The notes under the pieces are model-generated. The model ran no database searches. It had not been told where the DNA came from and saw nothing but the letters and a program-made list of their open reading frames with translations. Both the position numbers and the translations under genes were made by a program. DNA of 64,000 nt from Trypanosoma brucei gambiense DAL972 (lineage: Eukaryota; Euglenozoa; Kinetoplastea; Trypanosomatida; Trypanosomatidae), in NCBI RefSeq assembly GCF_000210295.1, contig NC_026740.1:751691-815690 (forward strand), given 5' to 3'. Shown here piece after piece: positions 33,683-43,607 of the stretch. Position 1 is the stretch's first letter. Every line of letters starts with the position of its first letter.

Positions 33683-36600
33683 TCACCTAAAACAAGTAAA
33701 CAAAGAACAGAAAGAATAAATTGTTATCTTCATGAGCAATAATAATAATAACAACAAAAGGTGGTACCCTAAGCGTAAACCTCGTTGCTCTCCACCACAC
33801 ATACACAGAGAAGAAAATGGCGATGGCGAGAAGCAATCACAAGATGATCTGCCTGTGGCTGACACCATTTCTTAGACCCATTTAACGGATACGCTAAATC
33901 GACAGTAACACCAGCGAAAAGGGAAAGAAAAAGAGAGAGATCTTGTTGAGCACAACGCATCTTTTACTACTTATCAGGAGGCTCTCCCGCACCACCAAAA
34001 CCTCACGACCTTACATTCCCAGCCCGATCCGGGGGAGTGGACAAGGACGAGCACGGGAGCCTCAATCATCCACTTTCCCTTCAGCGGACACAGAGTTGTG
34101 AATATTCAAAATGAAAAACGAATCTCAAACTTGATATACAGGTGCGGTCACATGCGCATGTGAGCATGAACGTCGGCACATATATGCAGGAAATGTAGAC
34201 AAATATTTTGACGAAAACAAGGGGCGCTGACAGCCATTCGAGGCCAGCAAACCTCACAACAAACGACTGTCGACGCGAGGAAAACAGCAACAACCAGTGC
34301 GAAAACACGCGAAACACGCCACCCGCACCACAAGGCCAAATGGGCACCCATCCCCGGAGAGGCACGACTCGCCCAGCGGATCACGGACCACACACCCTCG
34401 GGGGAAACCGCAGTTAACTAGCCGTTCCGGCCAGGTGCCAACCACAGCCGCGCCACTCAACTACCAGCGAGGATGCGAGCAGAAGAGGTCGCACAAGGGG
34501 AAGGCTGTACTAACGAAGCAGGGGGGCGCGGAACACACTTGCAATCGGGAAAGCGTCTGCATCAGCAGGTCCCCGAATGTATGCGCGCGGGTACCCAGTA
34601 ACTGCTAACGTTGAACCTGTCCCTCCCCCTCCTTCCGACTGAAAATCGAAGGGAAAGGGGGTAGCGATCTCTGGTATATGAATCGGGATACTCGAGAAAC
34701 GGTCTTAAAGTGGCCAACGAAGCATCTCAGCCAGGTATGACAAAAAAGATTGAGCTCAGTCTCTCGCAAGCGCGGTCTCCCCATCAAACTCTCCGCGTAC
34801 TCCACTGACAGTGGTCAGAGAACATCCACCGAGAAAGGGGCTAAGTAAACACGGTTGTGAACCCGAAACCGTATGAGAAACCATCCACAAAAATGCCGCA
34901 AATATCAAAGACAGAATTTCCAGGGGTGAGGAGCCGTGAACCCCGAGCCGCTTACAACAAGGAAACCGAAGTTGGCATCAAGCCGATTGCCCACACGAGC
35001 TGCGCTAGCAAGAGAAAATGTATATGAATGGGGATTGCAGAACCACAGTACACTGGTAATTCCAGCCGCTTCCACGTGATTCCTGGGTCCGGTTCGCTGC
35101 CTCTGTAGGGAGAGCCAAGGATTAGCGGTGCTTCCCACCTGGGGAAAAATGGTCTCCTCCCCCCTCGGCATCACACGGTGCAGGGGCCTACCACGCCTTC
35201 GTGCGACACCGTTTGGTCATTGGCCCCTGGGTACGTGCCAGCTTGCATCCAGAAGAAACTCTGTAGCAAAAGGGAAGAAACGCTTTCTGGGCTGCATAAC
35301 TGCCGCATGGGGCACGGCATAATACCTAAAATATTTTGAGAAGGGCGATAAAATACCATTGTTGGGGGTGGGGAGCAAGCAAGCTCACAGAGGCGACACC
35401 ATTCCGAGCAGCAACCGTGAGAAGTACCCTCTGTGAGTCGGTCAAAGGGCTGATTTCCAGGAGAATGGAAGATAACATGGAGTAGTTGCTTCCATTAAGG
35501 CGATTGTGGTTCATACCAGAGCACCAAGCGGCAGGCGCACAGGCGTAGACGTTTGGAAAAGCAAGCTGGAGGAATTAGAAAGCAGCGGCTGCCTTCATAG
35601 ATCATGAAAGAACGGCCGGTTTAATGGATGATGGGCGCAGAATTGCAGTCCCGAATTGCCTCAAAGGGCGTCCCTACTTCACAGGATATATAGAACAGTT
35701 TCCACATAATCGAAAATCGAAAATGAAGATGGGCAATGTGTAGCCAGGAGACTTCATCGATCTTTGCGGTGCGGCACAAATTCGTCTTTGAATCACTTCT
35801 GCTAACTGTGATAATGAACGAACCAGAAGGGGTGCCGACCGGAGCGCCGGGTATATAGGCATAGCTTCTTTGCAAGCAATCTAATCATCATTCGCCTTGG
35901 CGCAGGTATAAAAAGATAATTTCGGCAAAAAAAAAGGCGGCGGAGGATCCACAAAAGAAGTTGCCAAAGTGAGGGCCATCCCATACTCTGTGTAGAGATT
36001 GAAGATGAAACCGCTAAGATCAATTCACACCACTCTTCGACCACACATAGAAATTTATGCTGCAGCGTATGTTTCTGGTAAAATTTTGCTTCACCTTTGT
36101 GTGAGAAGATTCAATAACGCACAAGTGTGAGAACTGCATACACGAAAACTAGTTTATAAAGCCAACGAGTGGGGAAGACGTACCAAATGAAGTTAGTCTC
36201 ATTCCAATGGCAGATCATGCATTCAAAAGGGTACCAGGCCCCCGTATATATATATGTATCCGGAGGAGGAGAGGCAACTTCGAGTGTCCGCAAAAACAAC
36301 TTTACTCATAAGAACGATAGGTGTTAAAGTAGATTCAAGGGGTAAAGAGCAGATGCCGCAGAAGATTAAAAGTGTAAACAAGCAAAGAGGAGAGTGAGGA
36401 ACCTTGGATGATACGCCTACCAGGGTTGGAAGCACTGGATGGCAACGCCAGATAATTCTTCGGGAGCTGCGAGGCCACATTGTAGAGAAACGAAGGACGA
36501 AAATACGCGAAAAGGCGTGTTCCGTGGACGCTTCGATGGCGACACCGCCATACAAGAGTACGGAACCAGTAGTCCCTCACCTCCCCCATAAAATCTAACA

Positions 36601-36888
36601 TAAGCGCGTTCATTAGACGGTGTGGCGGAGTTGCCGGCAGGGGGCTTATTGTAGGGAGTCCATGCACATCCGCTACAGTGGTCACCTGTGAGGGTACTAG
36701 GCGAAGCATGTGAGCCGAAAGCGCTGTGGAAGGGGATCCGGCGCTTTGTGGAGGCCTACCGCGTTTCCCCCACCACGTTTTTGAAGTTTAATTTCACAGG
36801 TATGGAAGAAGAAAAGCCGCAAAACCTTTCCAAGGTTTGAACAAATACAGGTTGGAGGGGCTGAGAATCACCATTAGCTGGAAAACTA
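33683..36888. promoter_or_regulatory. Divergent strand-switch region (putative Pol II start region)
   Basis: Leftward genes end their 5' sides here and rightward genes begin beyond it. In trypanosomes such regions are sites of dispersed Pol II initiation marked by H2A.Z. The + strand is C/A-rich and poor in T at about 34.2-34.6 kb, so the leftward coding strand is GT-rich there. The middle holds a decayed ingi/RIME-family element beginning at 35051. No gene in the 3.2 kb is supportable. Confidence 0.65.
35051..35560 (+). mobile_element. Degenerate ingi/RIME-family (SIDER-like) element
   Basis: From 35051 the sequence follows the intact RIME at 37684 base by base: an ACTGGTAATTCCAGCC start against CCTGGCGATGCCGGCC, then CCTGGGTCCGG, GAGCCAAG, GGGGAA, GGCATCA, GACACCGTTT and CCCTGGGTACGTGCCAGC in the same order and spacing for at least 180 bp. 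Similarity fades after about 35.25 kb, with a possible late match at TGGGGGTGGGGA (35.36 kb). The 3' end is an estimate from the usual 0.5-kb length; no poly(A) or target duplication is seen. No intact reading frame remains. Confidence 0.7.
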
Positions 36889-37269
36889 ATGTCTGAGACT
36901 TCCGCTGAAGCAGAAGTTGCTGTAGACGCCATCGCTCCGGGTACAAATCGGCTTGGCAAAGGAGTTTGTGTAACACCAACGTCCCAGAATATAGCGTTGC
37001 TAAGGAAGTACAAAGCAAAAAAAAAGCGGTTTTGGGTGGGGCTGAGTTGTAAGGCGGAGAGTGCTCTTCGCTTTCAGCGAATAGTAGACGGAGTGCTCAC
37101 AATGGGACATGTGAAGATGGAAGGTGTGTTGAAGAAAAAGCAAAGGAAGACGGGGAAACCATCAAGGGTAGTTTCGGAAAGGACTGTAAAGACATGTGGA
37201 AATTCTGTATCCGACAAGATTGGAGGACGGAAACTGAGAACAATACGCCATTTCTTTAAACACGAGTAG
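36889..37269 (+). CDS. Small basic protein with C-terminal PIP-like motif
   Basis: 126 residues from a true ATG. The protein is lysine- and arginine-rich from residue 42 onward (KYKAKKKRFW, EGVLKKKQRKTGK). Its last residues are KLRTIRHFFKHE, fitting the hydrophobic core of a PCNA-interacting peptide (x-x-x-I-x-x-F-F) at the extreme C-terminus, although the usual first Gln is Leu. A basic nuclear protein that docks on PCNA is a possibility. It is the first frame of the rightward unit and lies 400 bp before a RIME insertion. I recognise no family. Confidence 0.55.
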   Translation: MSETSAEAEVAVDAIAPGTNRLGKGVCVTPTSQNIALLRKYKAKKKRFWVGLSCKAESALRFQRIVDGVLTMGHVKMEGVLKKKQRKTGKPSRVVSERTVKTCGNSVSDKIGGRKLRTIRHFFKHE

Positions 37270-37671
37270 GTGACACCAACCTAACTGAACTGAGGCACCG
37301 CTTCCCCTTCGCGTTTCAGTGACTAGCAACCTACCCCTGTACATTTCGCCTGCGGGTGAATGGTGCCTCTCTTCCTCTCCTAAAAAGAAGAAAATGCTCA
37401 ACGCCTGTTTGCAACTTTTGGTGGCGGTTCACGACCATTGAAAGGGTTTGCTAAAGTTTATGCCGCACTACTAGAAACCTTTTTCAGTGTTTTTTTTATT
37501 CCTCCAAAGCTATTTTTGTTTCTTGAGCCTACAGTATGGAAGGTACAATCCATTTTTTTCCAGCATTCACCAAGCTCGGCCGCTGTTGCAACCTATGCGA
37601 CGCCGTTTCTGACAACCGTTTTGGGAGGTAGTATGTTCGCAGAAAATGTTCCTCTTTCCCCGTTGACGCCG
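37270..37671 (+). other. Short spacer before the RIME
   Basis: 402 bases with T-rich stretches near 37.48-37.56 kb. A frame runs from a GTG at 37438 through the RIME to 38058; it crosses the insertion junction and has no family match, so I do not call it. Confidence 0.45.
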
Positions 37672-37683
37672 ATTGTTTCAATA
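37672..37683 (+). repeat. Left 12-bp target-site duplication of the RIME
   Basis: ATTGTTTCAATA, repeated exactly after the element's poly(A) at 38197-38208. Confidence 0.92.
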
Positions 37684-38196
37684 CCCTGGCGATGCCGGCC
37701 ACCTCAACATGGTGCCAGGGTCCGGCACCCCGTATCATCGGGGGAAGCCAAGTGCCAGCGGCGTTCCTTTCATGGGGAACACTGCTTTGCTCCGGCTACG
37801 GCATCATGCAACACAGGGATCGGCAGCGTCTTGCTGGGACACCGTTTTTCATTTGTCGGTCCCTGGGCACGTGCCAGCGTGCCATCAGCAGTATCATCCG
37901 CACTAAGATGCTGCTGTCCGGTGATGTGGAGCTCCAAAAAAGGATTGCTAATTGACATCTTTTGGAGAGTCTGGGGTGGGGGGATTCTCGCCCCATCTGC
38001 TGTATTCCGTTCAACTGCGGAGCTACAAAAAAAAATTATAGAGGGTGTGTCAGGATGAGTGAAAAAGGGAGACTCTGCCACAGTCGCCAGACCGATAGCA
38101 TCTCAGGGCTCTACGGTGATGGCTGATGGCCGCGCCAGTTGGGGGAAACTCTCACGAAGGCACGAAGAAAATTCCAAAAAAAAAAAAAGAAAAAAA
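37684..38196 (+). mobile_element. RIME retroposon, full length
   Basis: 513 bp, against about 512 bp for RIME. It starts CCCTGGCGATGCCGGCCACC and continues with the conserved 5' block shared by ingi and RIME (the first ~77 bp, which carries promoter activity in trypanosomatid ingi-clade elements), and ends in an A-rich tail at 38175-38196. It is flanked by perfect 12-bp duplications. RIME is non-autonomous and is moved by the ingi endonuclease/reverse transcriptase. Perfect flanks imply a fairly recent insertion. It lies in the same direction as the rightward unit, near its start. Confidence 0.92.
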
Positions 38197-38208
38197 ATTG
38201 TTTCAATA
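38197..38208 (+). repeat. Right 12-bp target-site duplication of the RIME
   Basis: Identical to 37672-37683. The first A is shared with the poly(A) tail, so the duplication could be 11-12 bp. Confidence 0.92.
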
Positions 38209-40005
38209 CAGTGGTGACTGTCACTGTGTCCTAAGTGTAACCTAAGCAGCGGCGTTGTCCTTTGCAAGCCTTAGTGGAGTTGGTTATTGAGTTGAGCCCC
38301 GGAAGCCAGTGGTGTATGTGCCGTTAACGGGCCTCTTGATTGAAGTGCTGCCGCGTGTCGTCCTTACGGTCGCCACACTGGTATGTCTTAGGTCTCCAGC
38401 TTGCTTGCGTAGTGGCTAGGGGGGCTCTGACGGTTTGAGCTCTGAATATTGTTGGAAATTGGGTAGCTTCTCTCCCTTCCCCCGCCCCCCTCCGAGTGAG
38501 GTCGCTGCAGTTGAGCCGGCTCCCCCCAGAGAACTTGAGGTCGGCCACGGACCCCGCCGAAGCCGATTAAAGGCTTTTCCCAGAAGGTGCGTCAGCCCCA
38601 TCGCGAGCGGGCGGGGCTAGCGGCAAGGTGAAAAGCAAAAAGGGAGACGGCGCAGCCAAACTTTGCGTAACACGGATAGAGACCCGGCGTGCTAGGCATC
38701 CCCCTCGGACATTTGAGGCAGAAGTATTTTTTTAGAGGTGCGGACCGTTGGTTTCCGACGAAACAGGTTGGTCTTTATATCCTCTCGCGGATGGTTAGTA
38801 ACTGCTCCCAGTTGTGCGTAGCTGGTTTTGCGTCCTTGATCACTGTTTTGTGTTTTTGGTGCGCTCGGTACGCCGATCAGGAAGCCCGGAGGCGGCGGTG
38901 GTGGCAGTTTTTTCTGGGGTTGATCACCCCTTTGAAGGTTCGGGGGCAGTCTCGCTGCAACAACTGTGTCCTCAGAAAAAACGGGGTCCGGCGGAGGTTG
39001 ACCCTGGCGGCAGCCTCTATACCGCTTCCCGGCCGACAGGGTGTTGCGTCATTATTGCCCGTTTTTTTTTTTTTAAAGGGGATGACGTTTCTGTTTTGTC
39101 TCTTTTTTTTTTTTTCGGATTTAGCAGCGATGCGTTGTGCCGCCTTGGGGTGGTTTGCCGCGTTCACCGCTTTCAGGGCCGTGACAGAGTTTAGATTGAG
39201 GTTGGGTTGCGCGCGCGTGCCTAACTCTCCACTGCCCCTGCGACGCCGCTGCCTTGCTAGTTCCTTTCCTTTTCGTTTTTGCTTACGAAAATGACGTCGC
39301 CATAACTCGGGTGCAATCAGGCTCCAGCCGACAGCCCCGCGCTGCGGGAGATGGACTCTCCGCCCCCTTTCTTTGTCTAAGGGGGTGGGGGCGGCGGAGG
39401 CGTAGTGCCTGTCGTTGGGAGGTTGACGCGTGCAAGGGGAAAGCCGGGCGGTCTCGTTGATGTGCGCTGACGTGCGGTCTCTGGGCGCTATCCGCTCTCT
39501 GGCAGTAGGGCGCGCACCTTTCGCTCCTGCAGGAATTTTCTGTTGCTTTAAGTTTTCAACACCCTCCTCACTTCTCACTGCTTACCCACGCGTTTCTTGT
39601 GGGTTATGGATGAAAGGAAGCGGTGGGAGAACTGTAGTTATTTTATATCTGTGTGCTGCGTTTCCTATATTCTGTACCTGCAGGGCGGTGGAGGGATGTT
39701 TGAGGACGCCGATTCTCCTTCTCTTTGCCGCTACCTTGTACACTTTCAACTATTCGCCCTTTCTGGATGGAAAGACGTAGGAAACCCCATTTCATCTGTT
39801 ATGTTTTGGTGTGGTCTTTTTTTTTTGTTCAGCACCCGTTTAGTAATTGTTCCGAATCCTTGTTTCTTCGTAGGGTGCGTCCGGACGTTTTACACTTTAT
39901 TATTGTACCCCTTCATAATTACTTGTCTGTTTCCTCGCCTCGTAGCGTAATTTGTGTGCAGTGTGCCCTCGCCGATTTGACATGCTCTCCTTCTCGAAAT
40001 AGAAG
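38209..40005 (+). promoter_or_regulatory. GT-rich arm of the divergent region and spacer
   Basis: From about 38.2 to 39.5 kb the + strand is rich in G and T and GC-richer than most spacers here, with T13-14 runs at 39060-39074 and 39101-39116. GT-rich DNA on the coding strand is the known mark of T. brucei Pol II promoters. No frame resembles a known protein; the 233-residue minus-strand frame (38877-39578) is Arg/Lys/Ala-rich and antisense to the unit. Toward 39.8-40.0 kb the sequence becomes pyrimidine-rich, with a candidate acceptor AG at 39944-39945 for the next gene. Confidence 0.5.
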
Positions 40006-40548
40006 ATGGAATATCAAGGTTCTCCACAGCAAGAGGAAGGCGACGCTGCGCTTGCTAAGCGCCTCCACGAAGAGTTAAATGGTTCCGAAGCCTCCGGTCA
40101 TCAAGAGCCAAGTGACCAAACTGGAGGCAGGCGACAGGTGGAATGCCCGATGTGCTCATCGGTAAGTGTTGTTGTTGGTGCCGCTGATGGGGTTCAGCAG
40201 GTTTGTGAGCGCTGTAAAGCCACTACTCACGGTGGTTTTGCAAGTGGTGAGGATAACGAAAATTATAGTATGCAAAAGCTGTTGTTGTGCAATATTTGTC
40301 AATCCTACAACAGGGTTCCAAAGGGTACATTTGATGCCATCCTCTGCGGAGCATGCGGTAATCAATTGAAAGCTGGGGGATCGGTGACTGAAAATTTGTC
40401 ACCCGAAGATACACGGGTTCGGACGCAGGAAATTCGTGTGCGGTGCCCTAAGTGTTCTAGTATTAACACGGTAGAGGCCAACACTGATGCACTTAGTGTT
40501 CGGTTTGAATGTGGTTCGTGCCGATATGCTAATGAAGTTTTTTTTTAG
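40006..40548 (+). CDS. Zinc-ribbon protein with three CxxC pairs
   Basis: 180 residues. Three similar zinc-ribbon-like units follow one another: VECPMCSSVSVV with VCERCKA, LLCNICQSYNRV with LCGACGN, and VRCPKCSSINTV with FECGSCRYAN. Each pairs CxxC with CxxC and resembles the small ribbons of LSD1-type or plant zinc-ribbon proteins. The N-terminus has GDAALAKRLHEELN, similar in pattern to UIM-like helices (xxALAxxLxEE). The combination suggests protein or ubiquitin binding, but no function can be assigned. Confidence 0.75.
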   Translation: MEYQGSPQQEEGDAALAKRLHEELNGSEASGHQEPSDQTGGRRQVECPMCSSVSVVVGAADGVQQVCERCKATTHGGFASGEDNENYSMQKLLLCNICQSYNRVPKGTFDAILCGACGNQLKAGGSVTENLSPEDTRVRTQEIRVRCPKCSSINTVEANTDALSVRFECGSCRYANEVFF

Positions 40549-40815
40549 TTATTAGGGAAGGGAAGATGTAGCGTTTGTCTTCTAGATACTCCTGTGCTTG
40601 CGTAGGTGTTTTAAACGAAAACACACAGAACGGGGATTCATTGCATCAAATTTACCTCAATATTGTGTAACCACAACGGTACTTGTGAGTGTACGCTGAC
40701 CACCTTAAAACCTTATCGTTTGTTGGAAATCTGTTTAAATACTTGTAGTGTAGAAGGTGGAATCTCGCCTGGGGCACTTTTTGACGCTTGTAACGCTGTA
40801 GAAGCTGCGCATTCC

Positions 40816-41736
40816 ATGGGAATAGTAGGAGAGTATGAAATATTAGAAACTCTAGGAACTGGTGCATTTAGCAAGGTAAAGTTGGTGCGGCACCTACCCA
40901 CGAATGTGTATTTTGTTGCCAAGATCATCCAGAAGAGCAATCAACAGGTAGAAACGGACGTCAGACTGGAAATATCGATCCTTCGGAGGTTGAGACATCG
41001 CAACATTGTGCAACTAATAGAAATTTTGGAAAGTTCTAATAACTATTATATCATACTGGAACCCGTCCTTGGTGGCGATGTTTGCAGTCTTGTATTGTCC
41101 CAGGAGGGCGGCCTTGCCGAAGATTTTGTTGCCAACCTTTTCTTCCAGCTCGTGGCAGGGTTGCGTGCATGCCACCAAAATGGAGTTGCTCATCGAGACT
41201 TAAAGCCGGAAAATTTGCTGTTAACTGGAGAAAAAGTACTGAAGATATCAGATTTTGGGTTAAGCCGCCTGCACAAACAAAGTAATTTCCATGCGGAAGC
41301 GGAAGAATATGCTCATACTCTTACAGGTACTTTAGCGTACGTTGCGCCTGAAGTCCTTGATGGAAATTATGATGCATTTAAAGCAGATATATGGTCAATT
41401 GGATGTATACTTTATGTTATGCTTACGGGTCAGTTCCCCTTCGGCCCCACAACCGATGCTTGTGAGCTCGGTGAGCGAATAAAAGATGGCAGGGTCTGTG
41501 AAATGCCCAAGTCAGTTAGTGAGAATGCACGGGAGTTGACAATGTGGCTATTGTCCCGTGATCCGGCCAGTAGGCCTTCACTGGATGAGGTGGCAACTCA
41601 CGCATTTCTTAGACAACATGTCCCTGCGAAGAACATTATGGCACTTACACGTAGTAGACAAGCGAAAATATTGGCGCCCGACCCCTCAGAATTTAGTAGC
41701 GCAATACCGGAGGAGAAACAAGTTGCAAACAGCTAA
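40816..41736 (+). CDS. Serine/threonine protein kinase, CAMK-like
   Basis: The frame is open from 40663, but the ATG at 40816 (MGIVGEYEILETLGTG) begins right at the kinase domain and gives 306 residues; the preceding 51 residues are Cys/Thr/Leu-rich and probably leader. All key motifs are present: GTGAFSKV glycine loop, FVAKII with the ATP-site lysine, HRDLKPEN catalytic loop, DFGLS, VAPEVL in place of APE, and DIWSIGCIL. The lobe fold and YDAFKADIWS region fit the CAMK/AMPK-related group. No regulatory tail of size follows, so regulation is by partner or activation-loop phosphorylation (TGT in the loop). It should be active. Confidence 0.85.
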   Translation: MGIVGEYEILETLGTGAFSKVKLVRHLPTNVYFVAKIIQKSNQQVETDVRLEISILRRLRHRNIVQLIEILESSNNYYIILEPVLGGDVCSLVLSQEGGLAEDFVANLFFQLVAGLRACHQNGVAHRDLKPENLLLTGEKVLKISDFGLSRLHKQSNFHAEAEEYAHTLTGTLAYVAPEVLDGNYDAFKADIWSIGCILYVMLTGQFPFGPTTDACELGERIKDGRVCEMPKSVSENARELTMWLLSRDPASRPSLDEVATHAFLRQHVPAKNIMALTRSRQAKILAPDPSEFSSAIPEEKQVANS

Positions 41737-42496
41737 CTACCTTGGGTGCATAAGGTCAACTAAGAGTACTTTTTGTGGCAAGTGCTTTCGAGAACTGCCG
41801 GAAAGGGGTTTGACATTCTCATATGACAATTTTAAGAAGCTGATTGCCCGTGGTATTTTTTAAAGGCACAACCGTTATATGAGAATGCTGAAACAATGCG
41901 GTCCTGTTTACTACGCAATTCTGTTAACGCGCCTGGTGCACGGGGAAGGGGAGCGAACGTCTGAGGAATGTTGGATGCATGCATGAAGTTGGACCATTAA
42001 AATTGAGTCTGATGCAAACATGCATGCACAAATGTAGTGAAATTAAGGAGAAAATCGTTGAGAAACCTTTTGCTCGTTTCTTGCGCCCCAACTCTGGTGG
42101 AAAATGGAGTCTCGACGAAGGTGCTTCATTTTCTTAATAAAACTCTAGAAGTGTTGCGGGGGTACACTTTCCTCGAGAAAGCTGTACCGGAACCACTTGA
42201 CTTTGACCGCATACAGCGAGAAGGAATGAACCGCTGTGTGAGCAAGGCTTTTATATTTCTTTTTTGATCGAATTATCTTTAACCGTTGTGTTGTTTAATG
42301 CTTTTATGCTTATTTGATTTACGCCTGCTGATGACTATTGGCTGTCTCTAACCGTATGCTACGCACCGATTCGGGCAGTGTTTCACTTTTATCCTTCCTG
42401 ATTCCTTTTTTTGAAACTAACCTAACCCTTTTTTATTGAAGGCCGAAGGGGGCAGTTTTTAAGCATTAACTACCCGAGAAAAGGGGGAAAAATACA
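41737..42496 (+). other. Intergenic region, no supported gene
   Basis: A frame at 42037-42267 starts at GTG and has no family likeness. Pyrimidine-rich sequence at about 42400-42440 ending in AAG (42439-42441) is a likely splice acceptor for uL22m. Confidence 0.45.
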
Positions 42497-43333
42497 ATGC
42501 CAAGACCCGCCCCACGTTTCGCGATGGGGCACATGCTTCCTCATCGAAGTAATGTTGGTTCCCAATTTTTGCATACCCAAAGGCACGGATCCCGGAGCAC
42601 TTGGTACAAAAAACACTATTTTTCCCTGCGTCCGTTTGCAATCCAACGCCACCACGGGACTACTCCACGTATTTTACTTGATCGCAGTTTATGGAAATCT
42701 CTTTGGATTACCAAATTGCAACTACCAGATATTAACAGGTGGGAACGTGTTGTAAACAGCCGAAGGGTCACCGAAGATCGTTATGCTTTCGTGGAGGAAG
42801 AGGGTGTGATGCACAAGGTGAACTGGGGTCTTTATTGTGAACGGCTCGAAACAGAGTTGACTGTCACACAAGAAAGGCTTCCGCAACACACACTACTGAT
42901 GAAAGCAGTGCCTTCTAGCTGGAAAAAATTGGATATCGATATTAGTGTTATTCGTGGCCTATCCTTACGTGAAGCAATGGCGCAGTGCAAACTTTCGTTG
43001 CGCAAAGGACACCAGATTGTCTTCCGTGCTCTGGAGATGGCGCAACAGGGAGCAGAGGCAAAGGGCCTTGACAAGGAGCATCTACGCGTAGCTCACATTT
43101 CATGTTACCCTGGCCCAACTGACAAACAGATTGATATTCGTAGCAAAGGCTATTACGCCTGGAAGACAAAAAAGTCGTCTCATTTGGTTCTTACTTTAGC
43201 TGAGGATCCTGAGATGGTGCTTCCTGACCGTACGTGCCTTCCGTATTCTTCGCTAATGTCAATGAAGCGTGCCGGCCTTTCCGCCCAACCTACGGTAATT
43301 GACGTACCCGCTATTACTGCGGACGGCATTTAG
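42497..43333 (+). CDS. Mitochondrial large-subunit ribosomal protein uL22m
   Basis: 278 residues. Residues about 150-250 follow the L22 fold: GLSLREAMAQCKLSLRKG, a helix FRALEMAQQGAEAKGLD, LRVAHISCYPGPTDKQID and the closing strand SSHLVLTLAED. L22 lines the peptide exit tunnel with its beta-hairpin. The N-terminus (MPRPAPRFAMGHMLPHRSNV) is basic, without acidic residues for about 60 positions, as expected for a mitochondrial presequence. Trypanosome mitoribosomal proteins usually carry N- and C-terminal extensions like those seen here. Confidence 0.8.
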   Translation: MPRPAPRFAMGHMLPHRSNVGSQFLHTQRHGSRSTWYKKHYFSLRPFAIQRHHGTTPRILLDRSLWKSLWITKLQLPDINRWERVVNSRRVTEDRYAFVEEEGVMHKVNWGLYCERLETELTVTQERLPQHTLLMKAVPSSWKKLDIDISVIRGLSLREAMAQCKLSLRKGHQIVFRALEMAQQGAEAKGLDKEHLRVAHISCYPGPTDKQIDIRSKGYYAWKTKKSSHLVLTLAEDPEMVLPDRTCLPYSSLMSMKRAGLSAQPTVIDVPAITADGI

Positions 43334-43607
43334 CTAGTTTTTTAAGTAGCAGCACATTACTTGTGAGGTAAAAAAAAAGCCTGGCTGACCAGTTGGAGAG
43401 ATGTGCCAGTGACTTAGTTGCGTACTATTTGGTGACCGTTGTTGAAAGAATATTGGGTGTTTTCTTCTATCGAAATAATTTATATACGGGTCTTCACTCA
43501 TTACCCCGGTTCGTGTGAAAGCTTTCTGTAATAACGCTCGTTCCCTTCGTTTTTTATTATTGAAACTTCGGCAACCATGCGGGAGAACGGTATGGTTTAC
43601 AGGTGAA

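Noticed and set aside
34600..34880. Possible third retroposon remnant (GCATCTCAG and GCCA segments like the RIME 3' half)
   Set aside because: Only short matches without consistent spacing; could be chance.
37438..38058. 206-residue frame crossing into the RIME
   Set aside because: Begins at GTG, crosses the insertion boundary and duplicates no known RIME protein start; treated as chance.
38877..39578. 233-residue Arg/Lys-rich minus-strand frame in the GT-rich arm
   Set aside because: Antisense to the unit, no fold or family likeness, and expected from GC-rich DNA with few stop codons. I also considered an ingi-coded fragment but could match no reverse transcriptase or endonuclease motif.
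42037..42267. 76-residue frame between the kinase and uL22m
   Set aside because: Starts at GTG, no in-frame ATG near the start, no family likeness.
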